Notes under the pieces: generated by a model
Told to the model about the DNA's origin: nothing
The model's input: the letters and a program-made list of their open reading frames with translations, nothing else
Database searches by the model: none
Shown here: positions 1-7,874 of the stretch, in pieces
Layout of the letters: each line of letters starts with the position of its first letter
How positions within the stretch are numbered: position 1 is the stretch's first letter
Translations under genes and position numbers: made by a program
From: Exiguobacterium sp. KRL4
Lineage (GTDB): Bacteria > Bacillota > Bacilli > Exiguobacteriales > Exiguobacteriaceae
Assembly (NCBI RefSeq): GCF_001870785.1
Contig: NZ_MOLV01000008.1
Coordinates: 1-54,751, forward strand
Reading direction: 5' to 3'
DNA: 54,751 bases

Positions 1-89
1 ACCATTCAGGGTTCAGTTCATCAAGAAGGAACAGATCGTTTCGGTTTTTTGTTTTTTTACTTTAAGCATCCGAGTATGATGATTGAGAA

Positions 90-134
90 ACAGGCAAGAA
101 GAAGACTCCTGCAGAAACTGGAAGTCTTGCCTGT
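90..134 (-). terminator. Probable terminator of the M3 peptidase gene
   Basis: Long imperfect hairpin (CAGGCAAGA at 91-99 pairs with TCTTGCCTG at 125-133, with further pairing inside) just past the stop codon of the minus-strand peptidase gene. No clean U-tract follows, so the call rests mainly on position. I see no supportable gene in bases 1-89, which contain T-runs. Confidence 0.5.
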
Positions 135-141
135 AAATCAA

Positions 142-1848
142 TCAAACACGATCGAGTGCGAGATCATCCGTTTCCGCCAAGTACGCCTTGATTGGTGCAA
201 CGGCTGCGCTGACCGTTCCAGGAGCAAATGGTGATTTCAACCCGGCACGTTCGACGAGCGTGAGGAAACTTTCTGAGCCACCCGCTTTACAGAGTGCGAG
301 GTACGACTTCCAGGCTGCTTCGCGGTCTTGCTCCATCCAGGCATAGAACTGGAAGGCACAAACTTGAGCGAGCGTGTAATCGATATAATAGAACGGACTT
401 CCGAAGACATGCCCTTGCTGATGCCACCAGGCACCTGAATCGAGGTAATCATTTTCTTCATAATTGCGGTGTGGCAAGTATTTTTTTTCAATCGAACGCC
501 ATGCCGCACGACGCTCGGCAGATGTTAATTCCGGCTGGCTGTAGATGACGTGTTGGAACTCATCGATTGCGACACCGTATGGTAAGAAGGTGACGCCGCC
601 TGCGAGGTGACTGAATTTGTATTTAGAAGTCTGGTCACCGAAAAACTCTTCCATCCACGGATACGCAAAGTATTCCATCGACATTGAATGAATCTCACAT
701 GCTTCATAGGTCGGGAAACCATATTCCGGCACTGTGAAGTGACGGCTCTCATAGACTTGGAACGCATGTCCGACTTCGTGCGTCAAGACGTCGATATCGC
801 CAGCTGTCCCATTAAAATTCGAGAAGATGAACGGAAGTTTTTCGTCGGCAATGTACGTACAGTATCCGCCGCCCGCTTTACCTGGTTTAGCCGTCAAGTC
901 GAGTGCGCCACGCTCGATCATGTACTCGAAGAACTCATTTGTCTCCGGGGACATGTCGCGGTACATCTTCTTGCCACCTTCGATGATGAACGCTTCTTCC
1001 CCTTGAGGTGTCGCATTTCCGGATTTGAAAGCAAACCCTTCATCGTAATAATAAAGGGAATCGACACCAATTCGTTGTTGCTGGCGTTCTTTTAGAGAGG
1101 TGGCGATCGGGACAATCGTCTCGAGAATTTGCTCACGGTAGTTTTCGACCATCGATTGATCGTAGTCGACACGCAACATCCGGGCGTAACCGAGTTCGAC
1201 GAACGACGGGAAACCAAGTGTCTTCGCGATGTCGGTCCGGACATGAACGAGTTTGTCGTAAATCGTGTCAATCGCGTCACCGTGCTCTTTTAAATAGCCA
1301 TAGCGGGCTTCTGATGCTGCTTTTCGAACATCACGGTCAGGCGACTGTAAGTAAGGACCGAATTGAGACAAGTTCAAGATTTTGCCATCAAATTCGATTT
1401 GAGCAGAAGACATCAGTTTCGTATATTCACTTGCCAAACGATTTTCTTCCTGGAGCTTAGGAATGATTTCATCCGAAAATGTCTTCAGACTTGCTTCCGC
1501 GAGTAAAAAGAGTTGTTTGCCCCACGTTGACTCGAGTGAGGGGCGGAGTGAATGAGCCGTCAAGGTTTGGTAATAACTTGATACATATCCTTGGTAGACG
1601 GGACCGGCTTCATCAAAGAATCCCTGCTCCGTTTCATAAAAACTGTCGCGTGTATCGATCGTATGGCGAATCTCGACCAACTGGCTGGCAGTTTCAAATT
1701 GATTTCTAAGGGTATTAATCTCAGTGATGGCATTGTTTGCCGTATCGATGTCTGTTGCTTCATGCAACCGATTGATTGCGGCATGCATAGAAGTTTCAAG
1801 GACGTTTAGGTCAGGACGGACATATGTAAGTTCTGAAAATGTTAACAT
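142..1848 (-). CDS. M3 family oligoendopeptidase (PepF-related)
   Basis: Cytoplasmic zinc oligopeptidase of the thimet/oligopeptidase F clan (family M3), expected to trim short peptides released by proteolysis or imported. The zinc site is visible: HEVGH at residues 357-361 inside THEVGHAFQ, with Glu385 (EACEIHSMSMEYF) in the right place for the third ligand. The length of 568 residues fits the M3 group related to but shorter than classic PepF (about 600). No signal peptide. The ATG at 1848 is preceded by an AAGGAGG site. Transcribed alone, divergent from the PTS gene. The family is certain; the exact substrate is not visible. Confidence 0.93.
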   Translation of the reverse strand: MLTFSELTYVRPDLNVLETSMHAAINRLHEATDIDTANNAITEINTLRNQFETASQLVEIRHTIDTRDSFYETEQGFFDEAGPVYQGYVSSYYQTLTAHSLRPSLESTWGKQLFLLAEASLKTFSDEIIPKLQEENRLASEYTKLMSSAQIEFDGKILNLSQFGPYLQSPDRDVRKAASEARYGYLKEHGDAIDTIYDKLVHVRTDIAKTLGFPSFVELGYARMLRVDYDQSMVENYREQILETIVPIATSLKERQQQRIGVDSLYYYDEGFAFKSGNATPQGEEAFIIEGGKKMYRDMSPETNEFFEYMIERGALDLTAKPGKAGGGYCTYIADEKLPFIFSNFNGTAGDIDVLTHEVGHAFQVYESRHFTVPEYGFPTYEACEIHSMSMEYFAYPWMEEFFGDQTSKYKFSHLAGGVTFLPYGVAIDEFQHVIYSQPELTSAERRAAWRSIEKKYLPHRNYEENDYLDSGAWWHQQGHVFGSPFYYIDYTLAQVCAFQFYAWMEQDREAAWKSYLALCKAGGSESFLTLVERAGLKSPFAPGTVSAAVAPIKAYLAETDDLALDRV

Positions 1849-2022
1849 GTAAGCGCCTCCTTGTGATTTCTAACTATTATCACACAAAAATACTTGCAAA
1901 ACCAGAGTTACAAACGTATGCTTTTTGTGAGAACGTGAGCGAGTTCGTATTGAACTGGCTCCTATAAAAAAATCGGATCTTCTTCAGGAAGACAACGATC
2001 GAGAAAGTAGAGGGATAGTATC

Positions 2023-2526
2023 ATGGGATTCTTTAAAAAATTGTTTGGTGGTAATGACGCAGGGAACACAAAAATCGCTTCTCCTCTTACAGGTAAAATC
2101 GTCAGCATCGAGAACGTACCAGATCAAGTCTTCTCACAAAAAATGATGGGTGACGGAATTGCAATCGAGCCAACAGAAGGTAAAGTTGTTTCACCGATCA
2201 ACGCAACAGTCGAAACGATCTTCCCGACGAAACACGCCATTGGTCTTAAAGGTGAAGACGGTCTTGAATTGTTGATTCACGTTGGACTAGACACGGTTAA
2301 CCTAAAAGGTGAAGGTTTCACAGCACACGTTCAATCAGGCGATAAAGTCAAAGCAGGCGACGTCCTCGTTGAGTTCGACCTCGACTTCATCCGTGCGAAT
2401 GCACCGTCAACGATTACACCAATCATCGTGACGAATCATGATCAATTTACACTTTCTGCTGTACCGGCTGAAGGCACATCTGTTGTCGCAGGCGAAACAG
2501 AACTTTTCAAAGCAACACATAAATAA
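2023..2526 (+). CDS. crr: PTS glucose-type EIIA domain protein
   Basis: Stand-alone EIIA of the glucose family, 167 residues. It accepts phosphate from HPr and passes it to EIIB domains of sugar permeases, and often has regulatory roles. His71 (KHAIGL) and the phospho-acceptor His86 (LLIHVGLDTV) are both present, as is the N-terminal SPLTGKIV strand typical of the family. It is monocistronic: an ordinary GGGATAG-type ribosome site precedes it and a strong terminator follows. No EIIB/EIIC domain is nearby, so the partner permeases must be elsewhere. Symbol given by family resemblance. Confidence 0.92.
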   Translation: MGFFKKLFGGNDAGNTKIASPLTGKIVSIENVPDQVFSQKMMGDGIAIEPTEGKVVSPINATVETIFPTKHAIGLKGEDGLELLIHVGLDTVNLKGEGFTAHVQSGDKVKAGDVLVEFDLDFIRANAPSTITPIIVTNHDQFTLSAVPAEGTSVVAGETELFKATHK

Positions 2527-2545
2527 TCCATCACGCAACTGACCG

Positions 2546-2576
2546 GCTCCCTCGTCCTAGACGAAGGAGCTTTTTT
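2546..2576 (+). terminator. Rho-independent terminator after crr
   Basis: Stem GCTCCCTCGTC (2546-2556) with GACGAAGGAGC (2560-2570), loop CTA, followed by six T. It ends the crr transcript. Confidence 0.9.
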
Positions 2577-2593
2577 GTCGTCTCCGTCCCGAG

Positions 2594-2668
2594 CTTACTG
2601 TTTTGTAAGATGAATGAAAGTCTAGCCGATTCTTGTAAGGGACGTACTCCCGTTACACTAGTGGTAAC
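2594..2668 (+). promoter_or_regulatory. BceR-like operator and promoter of the first ABC transporter
   Basis: A perfect dyad CTTAC-N6-GTAAG lies at 2594-2609; read as TTACT-GTTT-TGTAA it is one base from the BceR-box pattern TNACA-N4-TGTAA described for Bacillus peptide-antibiotic regulators. Downstream are a possible -35 (TTCTTG, 2630-2635) and -10 (TACACT, 2654-2659; 18-bp spacer), putting the dyad about 64 bases upstream of the expected start, an activating position. A second dyad, GTTAC-N7-GTAAC (2652-2668), overlaps the -10. The promoter hexamers are weak, as expected for an activated promoter. The link to the response regulator at 5442 is inference. Confidence 0.55.
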
Positions 2669-2694
2669 ACGAACAATACGGGAGGAACCATCAC

Positions 2695-3456
2695 ATGAAA
2701 TCCATCTTACATGCAGAACAGATTACGAAAGTCTACCAAACGAAAAATGCCCGGCACGAGGCACTTCATCCGACGACGCTAACGATTCATCAATCCGAAT
2801 TCGTCAGCATCATGGGACCATCGGGTGCCGGAAAGTCAACATTGTTGAATCTTTTATCAACGATCGATCAGCCGACGGACGGGACGATTCATATCAATGG
2901 GGAAGACGTGACCGGGATGCGGGAAAAACAATTGGCACGTTTTCGACGAGAACAGCTTGGGTTCATCTTTCAAGATTTTAATCTCCTCGATACCATGACG
3001 GTCGAAGAAAATATTGCCTTGCCGCTTGCCCTCCAACAGCTCCCGAAAACAGATATCCTGGCACGGGTGACCAGTGTAGCACAGGAGTTGGGTATTAGTG
3101 ACTTGTTGAAAAAACGACCGGTCGAACTATCCGGTGGACAAAAACAACGGACGGCAGCAGCAAGAGCAATCGTTCATCAGCCGTCGCTGATCTTAGCGGA
3201 TGAGCCGACCGGGGCACTCGACTCAAAGTCGGCCACGGGATTGCTTGAAGCGATGGTCCGGTTGAACGAGCAGGGAGCGACGATCTTGATGGTGACGCAT
3301 GATCCGATGACGGCGTCATATGCGGAGCGGGTCCTGTTCGTCAAGGACGGGGAGTTGTTCCGGGAAATTCATCAGTTCGGGACCCGGAAGGAATTTTTTG
3401 AGCAAATCATGGAAGTGCAACGGGAACTTGGAGGTGCTGCACGTGAACTTGTTTAA
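2695..3456 (+). CDS. Bce-type ABC transporter ATP-binding protein (first transporter)
   Basis: ATPase of the MacB/BceA class, 253 residues. Walker A is GPSGAGKS, the signature motif is LSGGQKQR, and Walker B leads into DEPTGAL, all characteristic of this family. It pairs with the FtsX-like permease at 3443, whose start overlaps the end of this gene by 14 bases, so the two are translationally coupled. Such modules detect or remove cell-wall-active peptides (bacitracin, lantibiotics) at the membrane. ATG start behind GGGAGG. The substrate cannot be read from sequence. Confidence 0.93.
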   Translation: MKSILHAEQITKVYQTKNARHEALHPTTLTIHQSEFVSIMGPSGAGKSTLLNLLSTIDQPTDGTIHINGEDVTGMREKQLARFRREQLGFIFQDFNLLDTMTVEENIALPLALQQLPKTDILARVTSVAQELGISDLLKKRPVELSGGQKQRTAAARAIVHQPSLILADEPTGALDSKSATGLLEAMVRLNEQGATILMVTHDPMTASYAERVLFVKDGELFREIHQFGTRKEFFEQIMEVQRELGGAARELV

Positions 3457-5359
3457 GTTAGCGTTCCGTAATTTAAAGAACATTCGTCAAAATATGATGT
3501 ATCTCGGTGCCGTGACGTTTGCGATCTTAATCTATTATACGTTTTTAGCGATTCGATCCAATGAAGCCATGTTGCAAGCTAATGAATCATACGAAAAATT
3601 AGGGACGGTCTTCACGGGATCTAGTGTGATTCTGGCGCTTTTCTCAGCCATATTCATCTGGTACTCGAGTGACTTTTTCCTACGACGCCGGAAACAAGAA
3701 ATTGGACTCTATGCCTTGCTTGGTTTAGAACGCCAGCAAATTGCCAAATTGATGTTTCTTGAAACGATGGGATACGGCATCATCGGTCTGTTGATCGGTG
3801 TGTTGTTCGGAACGATCGCCTCGAAATATTTTGTCCAGCTGCTCGCGTACGTCATGGGCATGAACATTCAAGCCGATTTTTCGATGAATGCCGATGCAAT
3901 CGGTCAGACGATTCTTGTCTTTTTAACGATTTTCCTGCTGATCGCACTCCGATCAGCGCGGACGATTTACCGGTTTACGTTGATTGAGCTGTTTCAAGCG
4001 AAACAACAGGTCGAAACGATTCCAAAAGTCCATCCGGTACTTGCCGTGTTATCCGTGACCTTGATTGCTGTTGGCTACTATCTGACCGGAAAACCGCTGC
4101 TCGAACACTTTACGCTCGTCGCACCGATTTTAATGGTGTGTATCATTGTCGGGACGTTTGGGACGATGAGTTACTTCACGATTTTTTTATTGCGTCTACT
4201 CAGCAAGCGTCTCCGGCATTACCAAGGCACAAATTTGATTTTACATGGACAACTGGTATCACGGATCAAATCCAATGCGGTCATGTTATCGACGATTACC
4301 GTCATCACGGCGGTCACGTTGACGACGGTCGGAACGGCGACGTCCATCTACTATTACATTGATCAGACAGTCGAAGAACAGATGCCATACAGCCTTTCGA
4401 TTGCGAGTCAACAACAAGCAGCGGAAAAGTTGATTCGAGAGTCGAATCAGACGATCGAGTCGCGGACAATGGTCAACGTCAAGAACGTCACACACTCGCT
4501 TGAAGAATTACCAAATCCATTATCGTTGACGACATCGTATCAGACGTTTGGATTTGATGGGGAAAAAGGTCAGTTCAGCTATATCAGTTATTCCGATTAT
4601 GAGAAGTTAGCGAAGAGTACTGGAAAAAACGTGTTGGCAGAACCGGATTCAGATGAAGCGATTGTCCTTGAGACGTTTAAGGGGAACGATCTATTGAAAG
4701 AGACCGTCCGATCCCCGATGGGTGTCACGATTAAAGATGATCATAGTTCCTTTCGAATTACCGGTGCGACGAATTTACCACTCACTCAACTCTATGCGAA
4801 AAAACGTCTGGCCTTTGCCGTTTCCGATGATGCCTTTGCGATGATCCCGGAACAAGCAGAGATGCTGACGAACTACCAGTTCTCCGACGAACGTTCGGAT
4901 GATGGATTGATCCAACGATTGGAACAGCTGTATGGTAAACAAGCAGAGACAGACATGGCAGCGTATTATCCCGTCTATGCCATGACGACGGCGACGACGG
5001 GACTGCTCGCCTTTGCCGCCGGTTTCCTCGGACTGGTCTTTTTACTGGCGACCGGATCCATCATCTACTTTAAGATGCTTGCGGAAGCAGAAGAATCGAA
5101 ACAACGATTTGCAATCATTCAAAAGATCGGGGTCGATGAACAAGAGCAGACCGGGATCATTCGCCGGCTGGTCGGGTTCATGTTCTCTTTACCGTATCTG
5201 CTGGGGCTCATCCACAGTCTGTTTGCGATGCAAGTTTTACAAAAATTACTGAACTATAATCTGGTCTTACCGATGTCGCTTGCAATCGGTTGCTATACGG
5301 TCGTTTATCTAATGTATTACTGGATCACCGTTCGAGCGTATCGTCAGATTGTCATGTGA
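3443..5359 (+). CDS. Bce-type ABC transporter permease, FtsX-like (first transporter)
   Basis: BceB-like permease of 638 residues, the usual size for the class. An N-terminal segment LAFRNLKNIRQN is followed by multiple membrane helices, a large extracellular domain between two FtsX-type membrane blocks (roughly residues 290-510) and a C-terminal helix group. The GTG at 3443 is chosen because GGAGGTG lies 7 bases upstream and the family begins with a short LFKLAFRNLK-type sequence; an upstream in-frame start would run deep into the ATPase gene. The large outer domain is the sensing part in BceB proteins. A terminator follows directly. Confidence 0.88.
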   Translation: MNLFKLAFRNLKNIRQNMMYLGAVTFAILIYYTFLAIRSNEAMLQANESYEKLGTVFTGSSVILALFSAIFIWYSSDFFLRRRKQEIGLYALLGLERQQIAKLMFLETMGYGIIGLLIGVLFGTIASKYFVQLLAYVMGMNIQADFSMNADAIGQTILVFLTIFLLIALRSARTIYRFTLIELFQAKQQVETIPKVHPVLAVLSVTLIAVGYYLTGKPLLEHFTLVAPILMVCIIVGTFGTMSYFTIFLLRLLSKRLRHYQGTNLILHGQLVSRIKSNAVMLSTITVITAVTLTTVGTATSIYYYIDQTVEEQMPYSLSIASQQQAAEKLIRESNQTIESRTMVNVKNVTHSLEELPNPLSLTTSYQTFGFDGEKGQFSYISYSDYEKLAKSTGKNVLAEPDSDEAIVLETFKGNDLLKETVRSPMGVTIKDDHSSFRITGATNLPLTQLYAKKRLAFAVSDDAFAMIPEQAEMLTNYQFSDERSDDGLIQRLEQLYGKQAETDMAAYYPVYAMTTATTGLLAFAAGFLGLVFLLATGSIIYFKMLAEAEESKQRFAIIQKIGVDEQEQTGIIRRLVGFMFSLPYLLGLIHSLFAMQVLQKLLNYNLVLPMSLAIGCYTVVYLMYYWITVRAYRQIVM

Positions 5360-5363
5360 TTCC

Positions 5364-5403
5364 AATGGACGGGAAACGAATAATCGTTTCCAGTCCATTT
5401 TTT
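5364..5403 (+). terminator. Terminator between first transporter and the two-component genes
   Basis: AATGGAC/GGAAACG pairs with CGTTTCC/GTCCATT around an AATAAT loop (one G-A mismatch), followed by a T-run. It separates the first transporter from the regulator gene only 38 bases further on. Confidence 0.85.
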
Positions 5404-5441
5404 GTCCGGTATCATGGAGGAAGAAGGAGCTGAATTCTCTG

Positions 5442-6128
5442 ATGGAAACAATTTTATTAGTAGAAGACGATCAACAGATTGCCTTGTTGTTAAAGGAGCT
5501 GTTGGAACGGTACGATTTTAAGGTGGTACATGAGGACGGGCTTGGGGATGTCGTCGCCCGGTTCGAGGAAACACAGCCGGATGTCATCTTACTTGATGTC
5601 AACTTGCCGAAGTTTGACGGGTTTTATTGGTGCCGCCAACTCCGGATGAAGACACGTGCCCCGATTTTGTTCATCTCAGCGCGTGTCGGTGAAATGGATC
5701 AAGTCATGGCACTTGAATATGGGGCGGATGATTATATCGTCAAACCGTTTCAAGGAGCCGTCGTCATCGCGAAGATCAAAAGTCAGATTCGGCGGGCTTA
5801 CGGGACGTTGTCCAATGAAAGTGACGAACGAACGGTCAACAAAGCGGGGATTACCCTGTATCTAGATCGCTATATCGTCGAACATGAGGAGCGGTCGATC
5901 GAGCTGTCGAAGAAAGAAGGACTGATCTTAGAAATGTTGTTGACGGCGAGTCCACGGATCGTCAGCCGGGGCGACTTGTTGGAACGGATTTGGGATGACG
6001 AAGCGTTTGTTGATGAAAATACGTTAAACGTCAACATCACCCGCGTTCGAAAACGTCTCACCGAAATCGGAATCGGTGGTCTCGAGACCGTCCGTGGAGT
6101 CGGGTACAAACTGGTCTTGGACAAATGA
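5442..6128 (+). CDS. BceR-like response regulator (OmpR family)
   Basis: Two-domain response regulator of 228 residues: receiver with Asp8/Asp9, phospho-acceptor Asp52 (ILLDVNLP) and Lys101 (YIVKPF), then an OmpR-type winged helix containing LSKKEGLILEMLL and TLNVNITRVRKRL. METILLVEDD is taken as the start because the family begins exactly here; the 31 codons upstream overlap the terminator. GGAGGAAGAAGGAG supplies ribosome binding. It overlaps the kinase gene by 4 bases and is the likely activator of the operator at 2594. Confidence 0.92.
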   Translation: METILLVEDDQQIALLLKELLERYDFKVVHEDGLGDVVARFEETQPDVILLDVNLPKFDGFYWCRQLRMKTRAPILFISARVGEMDQVMALEYGADDYIVKPFQGAVVIAKIKSQIRRAYGTLSNESDERTVNKAGITLYLDRYIVEHEERSIELSKKEGLILEMLLTASPRIVSRGDLLERIWDDEAFVDENTLNVNITRVRKRLTEIGIGGLETVRGVGYKLVLDK

Positions 6129-7117
6129 AGCTTTTTCTTAGACATACGATTCCGGGGATTCTCTTTTTTAGCGGACAGATGGTGGCATTATTCATTATTT
6201 TATGGTTATACGATTTGTATCGACCGGCAGCGTTTTTTTATATCGCACTTTTAAATGGCATCGCGCTCATCATCTATTTGAGTTATCGGTTTTTTAGTAT
6301 GTTGCCGTTACTCAAACGTCTCCAGACACCTATTCATTCAGTCGCAGAACCGATCCGGGGGGATAGTGATGAACCGCTTGCGGCTGCCGTCGAACAGTTT
6401 TTAGAACGCCAGCAGACTGTTTTTCGGAACAGTCTTTTTGCAGAACGACGTAAGGAAAAGGAACGGCACCGGTATGTCGATCAATGGATCCATCAGATGA
6501 AGACGCCGCTTTCGGTCATTGAATTGATTCTCGAACACCCGGGAGAACAGTTTCAGACCGATTTACGTCATGAGGTGGACCGGATGCGGATTGGACTTGA
6601 TCAGATGTTGTATTCCTCACGACTTGAAGCGATCGAAACGGATCTGAAGGCGGAACAGTTGAATCTTCGGACATTAGTGACGGGGATCATCAATCAAGAA
6701 AAACGACTGTTCGTCAAAAATCAGGTTTTTCCGAAGCTTGAGCTTTCACCTGATTTATATGTGTATACAGATGCCAAATGGTTTCGCTTCTTATTGCTCC
6801 AGCTGATCACGAATGCCGTCAAATATACGGCAGGTCATGGACGGGAGGTCGTCATCCGGGCGTTCGAGCAGGGGGGACAGGTCATCATGACGATTGAAGA
6901 TGATGGGGTCGGGATACCGAAGCGGGATTTGCCGCGTGTCTTCAATGCCTTCTTTACCGGTGAAAACGGTCGACGGTATGGAGAGTCAACCGGAATGGGA
7001 CTTTACTTCGTGAGCCAAGTCTGTTTAAAGCTCGGACATATGATTGAACTGGAGAGTACGGAAGGGGTCGGAACAGTGTGTCGTTTAAAACTCGTAGGAG
7101 GGAAGCAGGATGATTGA
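6125..7117 (+). CDS. BceS-like intramembrane-sensing histidine kinase
   Basis: 330 residues. Two membrane helices near residues 8-29 and 35-58 are joined by only a few residues, so there is no real sensor domain. This layout is typical of kinases that take their signal from a partner ABC transporter. The phospho-acceptor is His123 in WIHQMKTPLS. ATP-binding motifs are present: LITNAVKY (N box), EDDGVGIP (G1) and STGMGLYFV (G2). ATGA overlap with the regulator gene upstream and an 8-base overlap with the ATPase gene downstream indicate one operon. Family assignment is secure; the inducing compound is unknown. Confidence 0.93.
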   Translation: MKLFLRHTIPGILFFSGQMVALFIILWLYDLYRPAAFFYIALLNGIALIIYLSYRFFSMLPLLKRLQTPIHSVAEPIRGDSDEPLAAAVEQFLERQQTVFRNSLFAERRKEKERHRYVDQWIHQMKTPLSVIELILEHPGEQFQTDLRHEVDRMRIGLDQMLYSSRLEAIETDLKAEQLNLRTLVTGIINQEKRLFVKNQVFPKLELSPDLYVYTDAKWFRFLLLQLITNAVKYTAGHGREVVIRAFEQGGQVIMTIEDDGVGIPKRDLPRVFNAFFTGENGRRYGESTGMGLYFVSQVCLKLGHMIELESTEGVGTVCRLKLVGGKQDD

Positions 7118-7874
7118 AGTCAAGCAGTTAGGGAAAGTGTATCCCGGAAAAGTGACGGAACAGCCGTTGACCGACATCAATTTTCGGGTCGAGGAAGGGG
7201 AGATGGTCGCCGTCATGGGACCATCTGGTAGTGGGAAGTCGACCTTGATCAACTTGCTGGCGACGCTTGATCAACCGAGCTGGGGCTCGATTTTGATCGA
7301 AGGCATTGATACAGCGACGTTCAAACGAAAAGAAACGACACGATTTCGGCGGGAGACGCTTGGCATCATCTTTCAGGAGTTTAACTTGCTCGACTCGTTG
7401 ACGGTTGCTGAAAACATGCTTGTCCCGCTCATGCTCGGTTCGAAAAAAACGAAAGAAGCACGAGAAGAAATGCAGCATCTCGCGAAGCGATTACAGATTG
7501 ACGAGTTGCTCGATAAGCAGGTCGATGAAGTCTCCGGAGGTCAACGACAACGGACCGCGATTGGTCGCGCCTTGATCCATGCCCCTCGCTTGATGCTCGC
7601 GGATGAGCCGACGGGAGCGCTTGATTTTCAGGCGACGAAACACGTCATGGAGTTGTTGGCAGAGTTAAATGCATCCGGGATGACGATGGTCATCGTCACC
7701 CATGATCCGACAGTTGCGTCTTATTGTAACCATGTCCTGTTCTTAAAAGACGGGAGTATTCAGACGGAGTTGTTCCGGGATGAACCACGTCGTGTCTTCT
7801 TTCAGCGTGTCATCGAATCGCTTTCACTATTAGGAGGGGATGAACATCACTTATCTGCAATACGCCCTACGTAA
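7110..7874 (+). CDS. Bce-type ABC transporter ATP-binding protein (second transporter)
   Basis: Second MacB/BceA-class ATPase, 254 residues, clearly homologous to the product at 2695 but diverged. Walker A GPSGSGKS, signature VSGGQRQR, Walker B leading to DEPTGAL. Start ATG at 7110 behind GTAGGAGGG, overlapping the kinase gene end. The last 35 bases overlap the start of the permease gene in another frame. It is co-transcribed with the two-component genes, unlike the first transporter. Confidence 0.93.
   Translation: MIEVKQLGKVYPGKVTEQPLTDINFRVEEGEMVAVMGPSGSGKSTLINLLATLDQPSWGSILIEGIDTATFKRKETTRFRRETLGIIFQEFNLLDSLTVAENMLVPLMLGSKKTKEAREEMQHLAKRLQIDELLDKQVDEVSGGQRQRTAIGRALIHAPRLMLADEPTGALDFQATKHVMELLAELNASGMTMVIVTHDPTVASYCNHVLFLKDGSIQTELFRDEPRRVFFQRVIESLSLLGGDEHHLSAIRPT

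Noticed and set aside
1-234. Open frame on the plus strand from the first base to 234
   Set aside because: It runs through a T-run region and then antisense through the peptidase gene; composition is not protein-like and no ribosome site precedes its ATGs.
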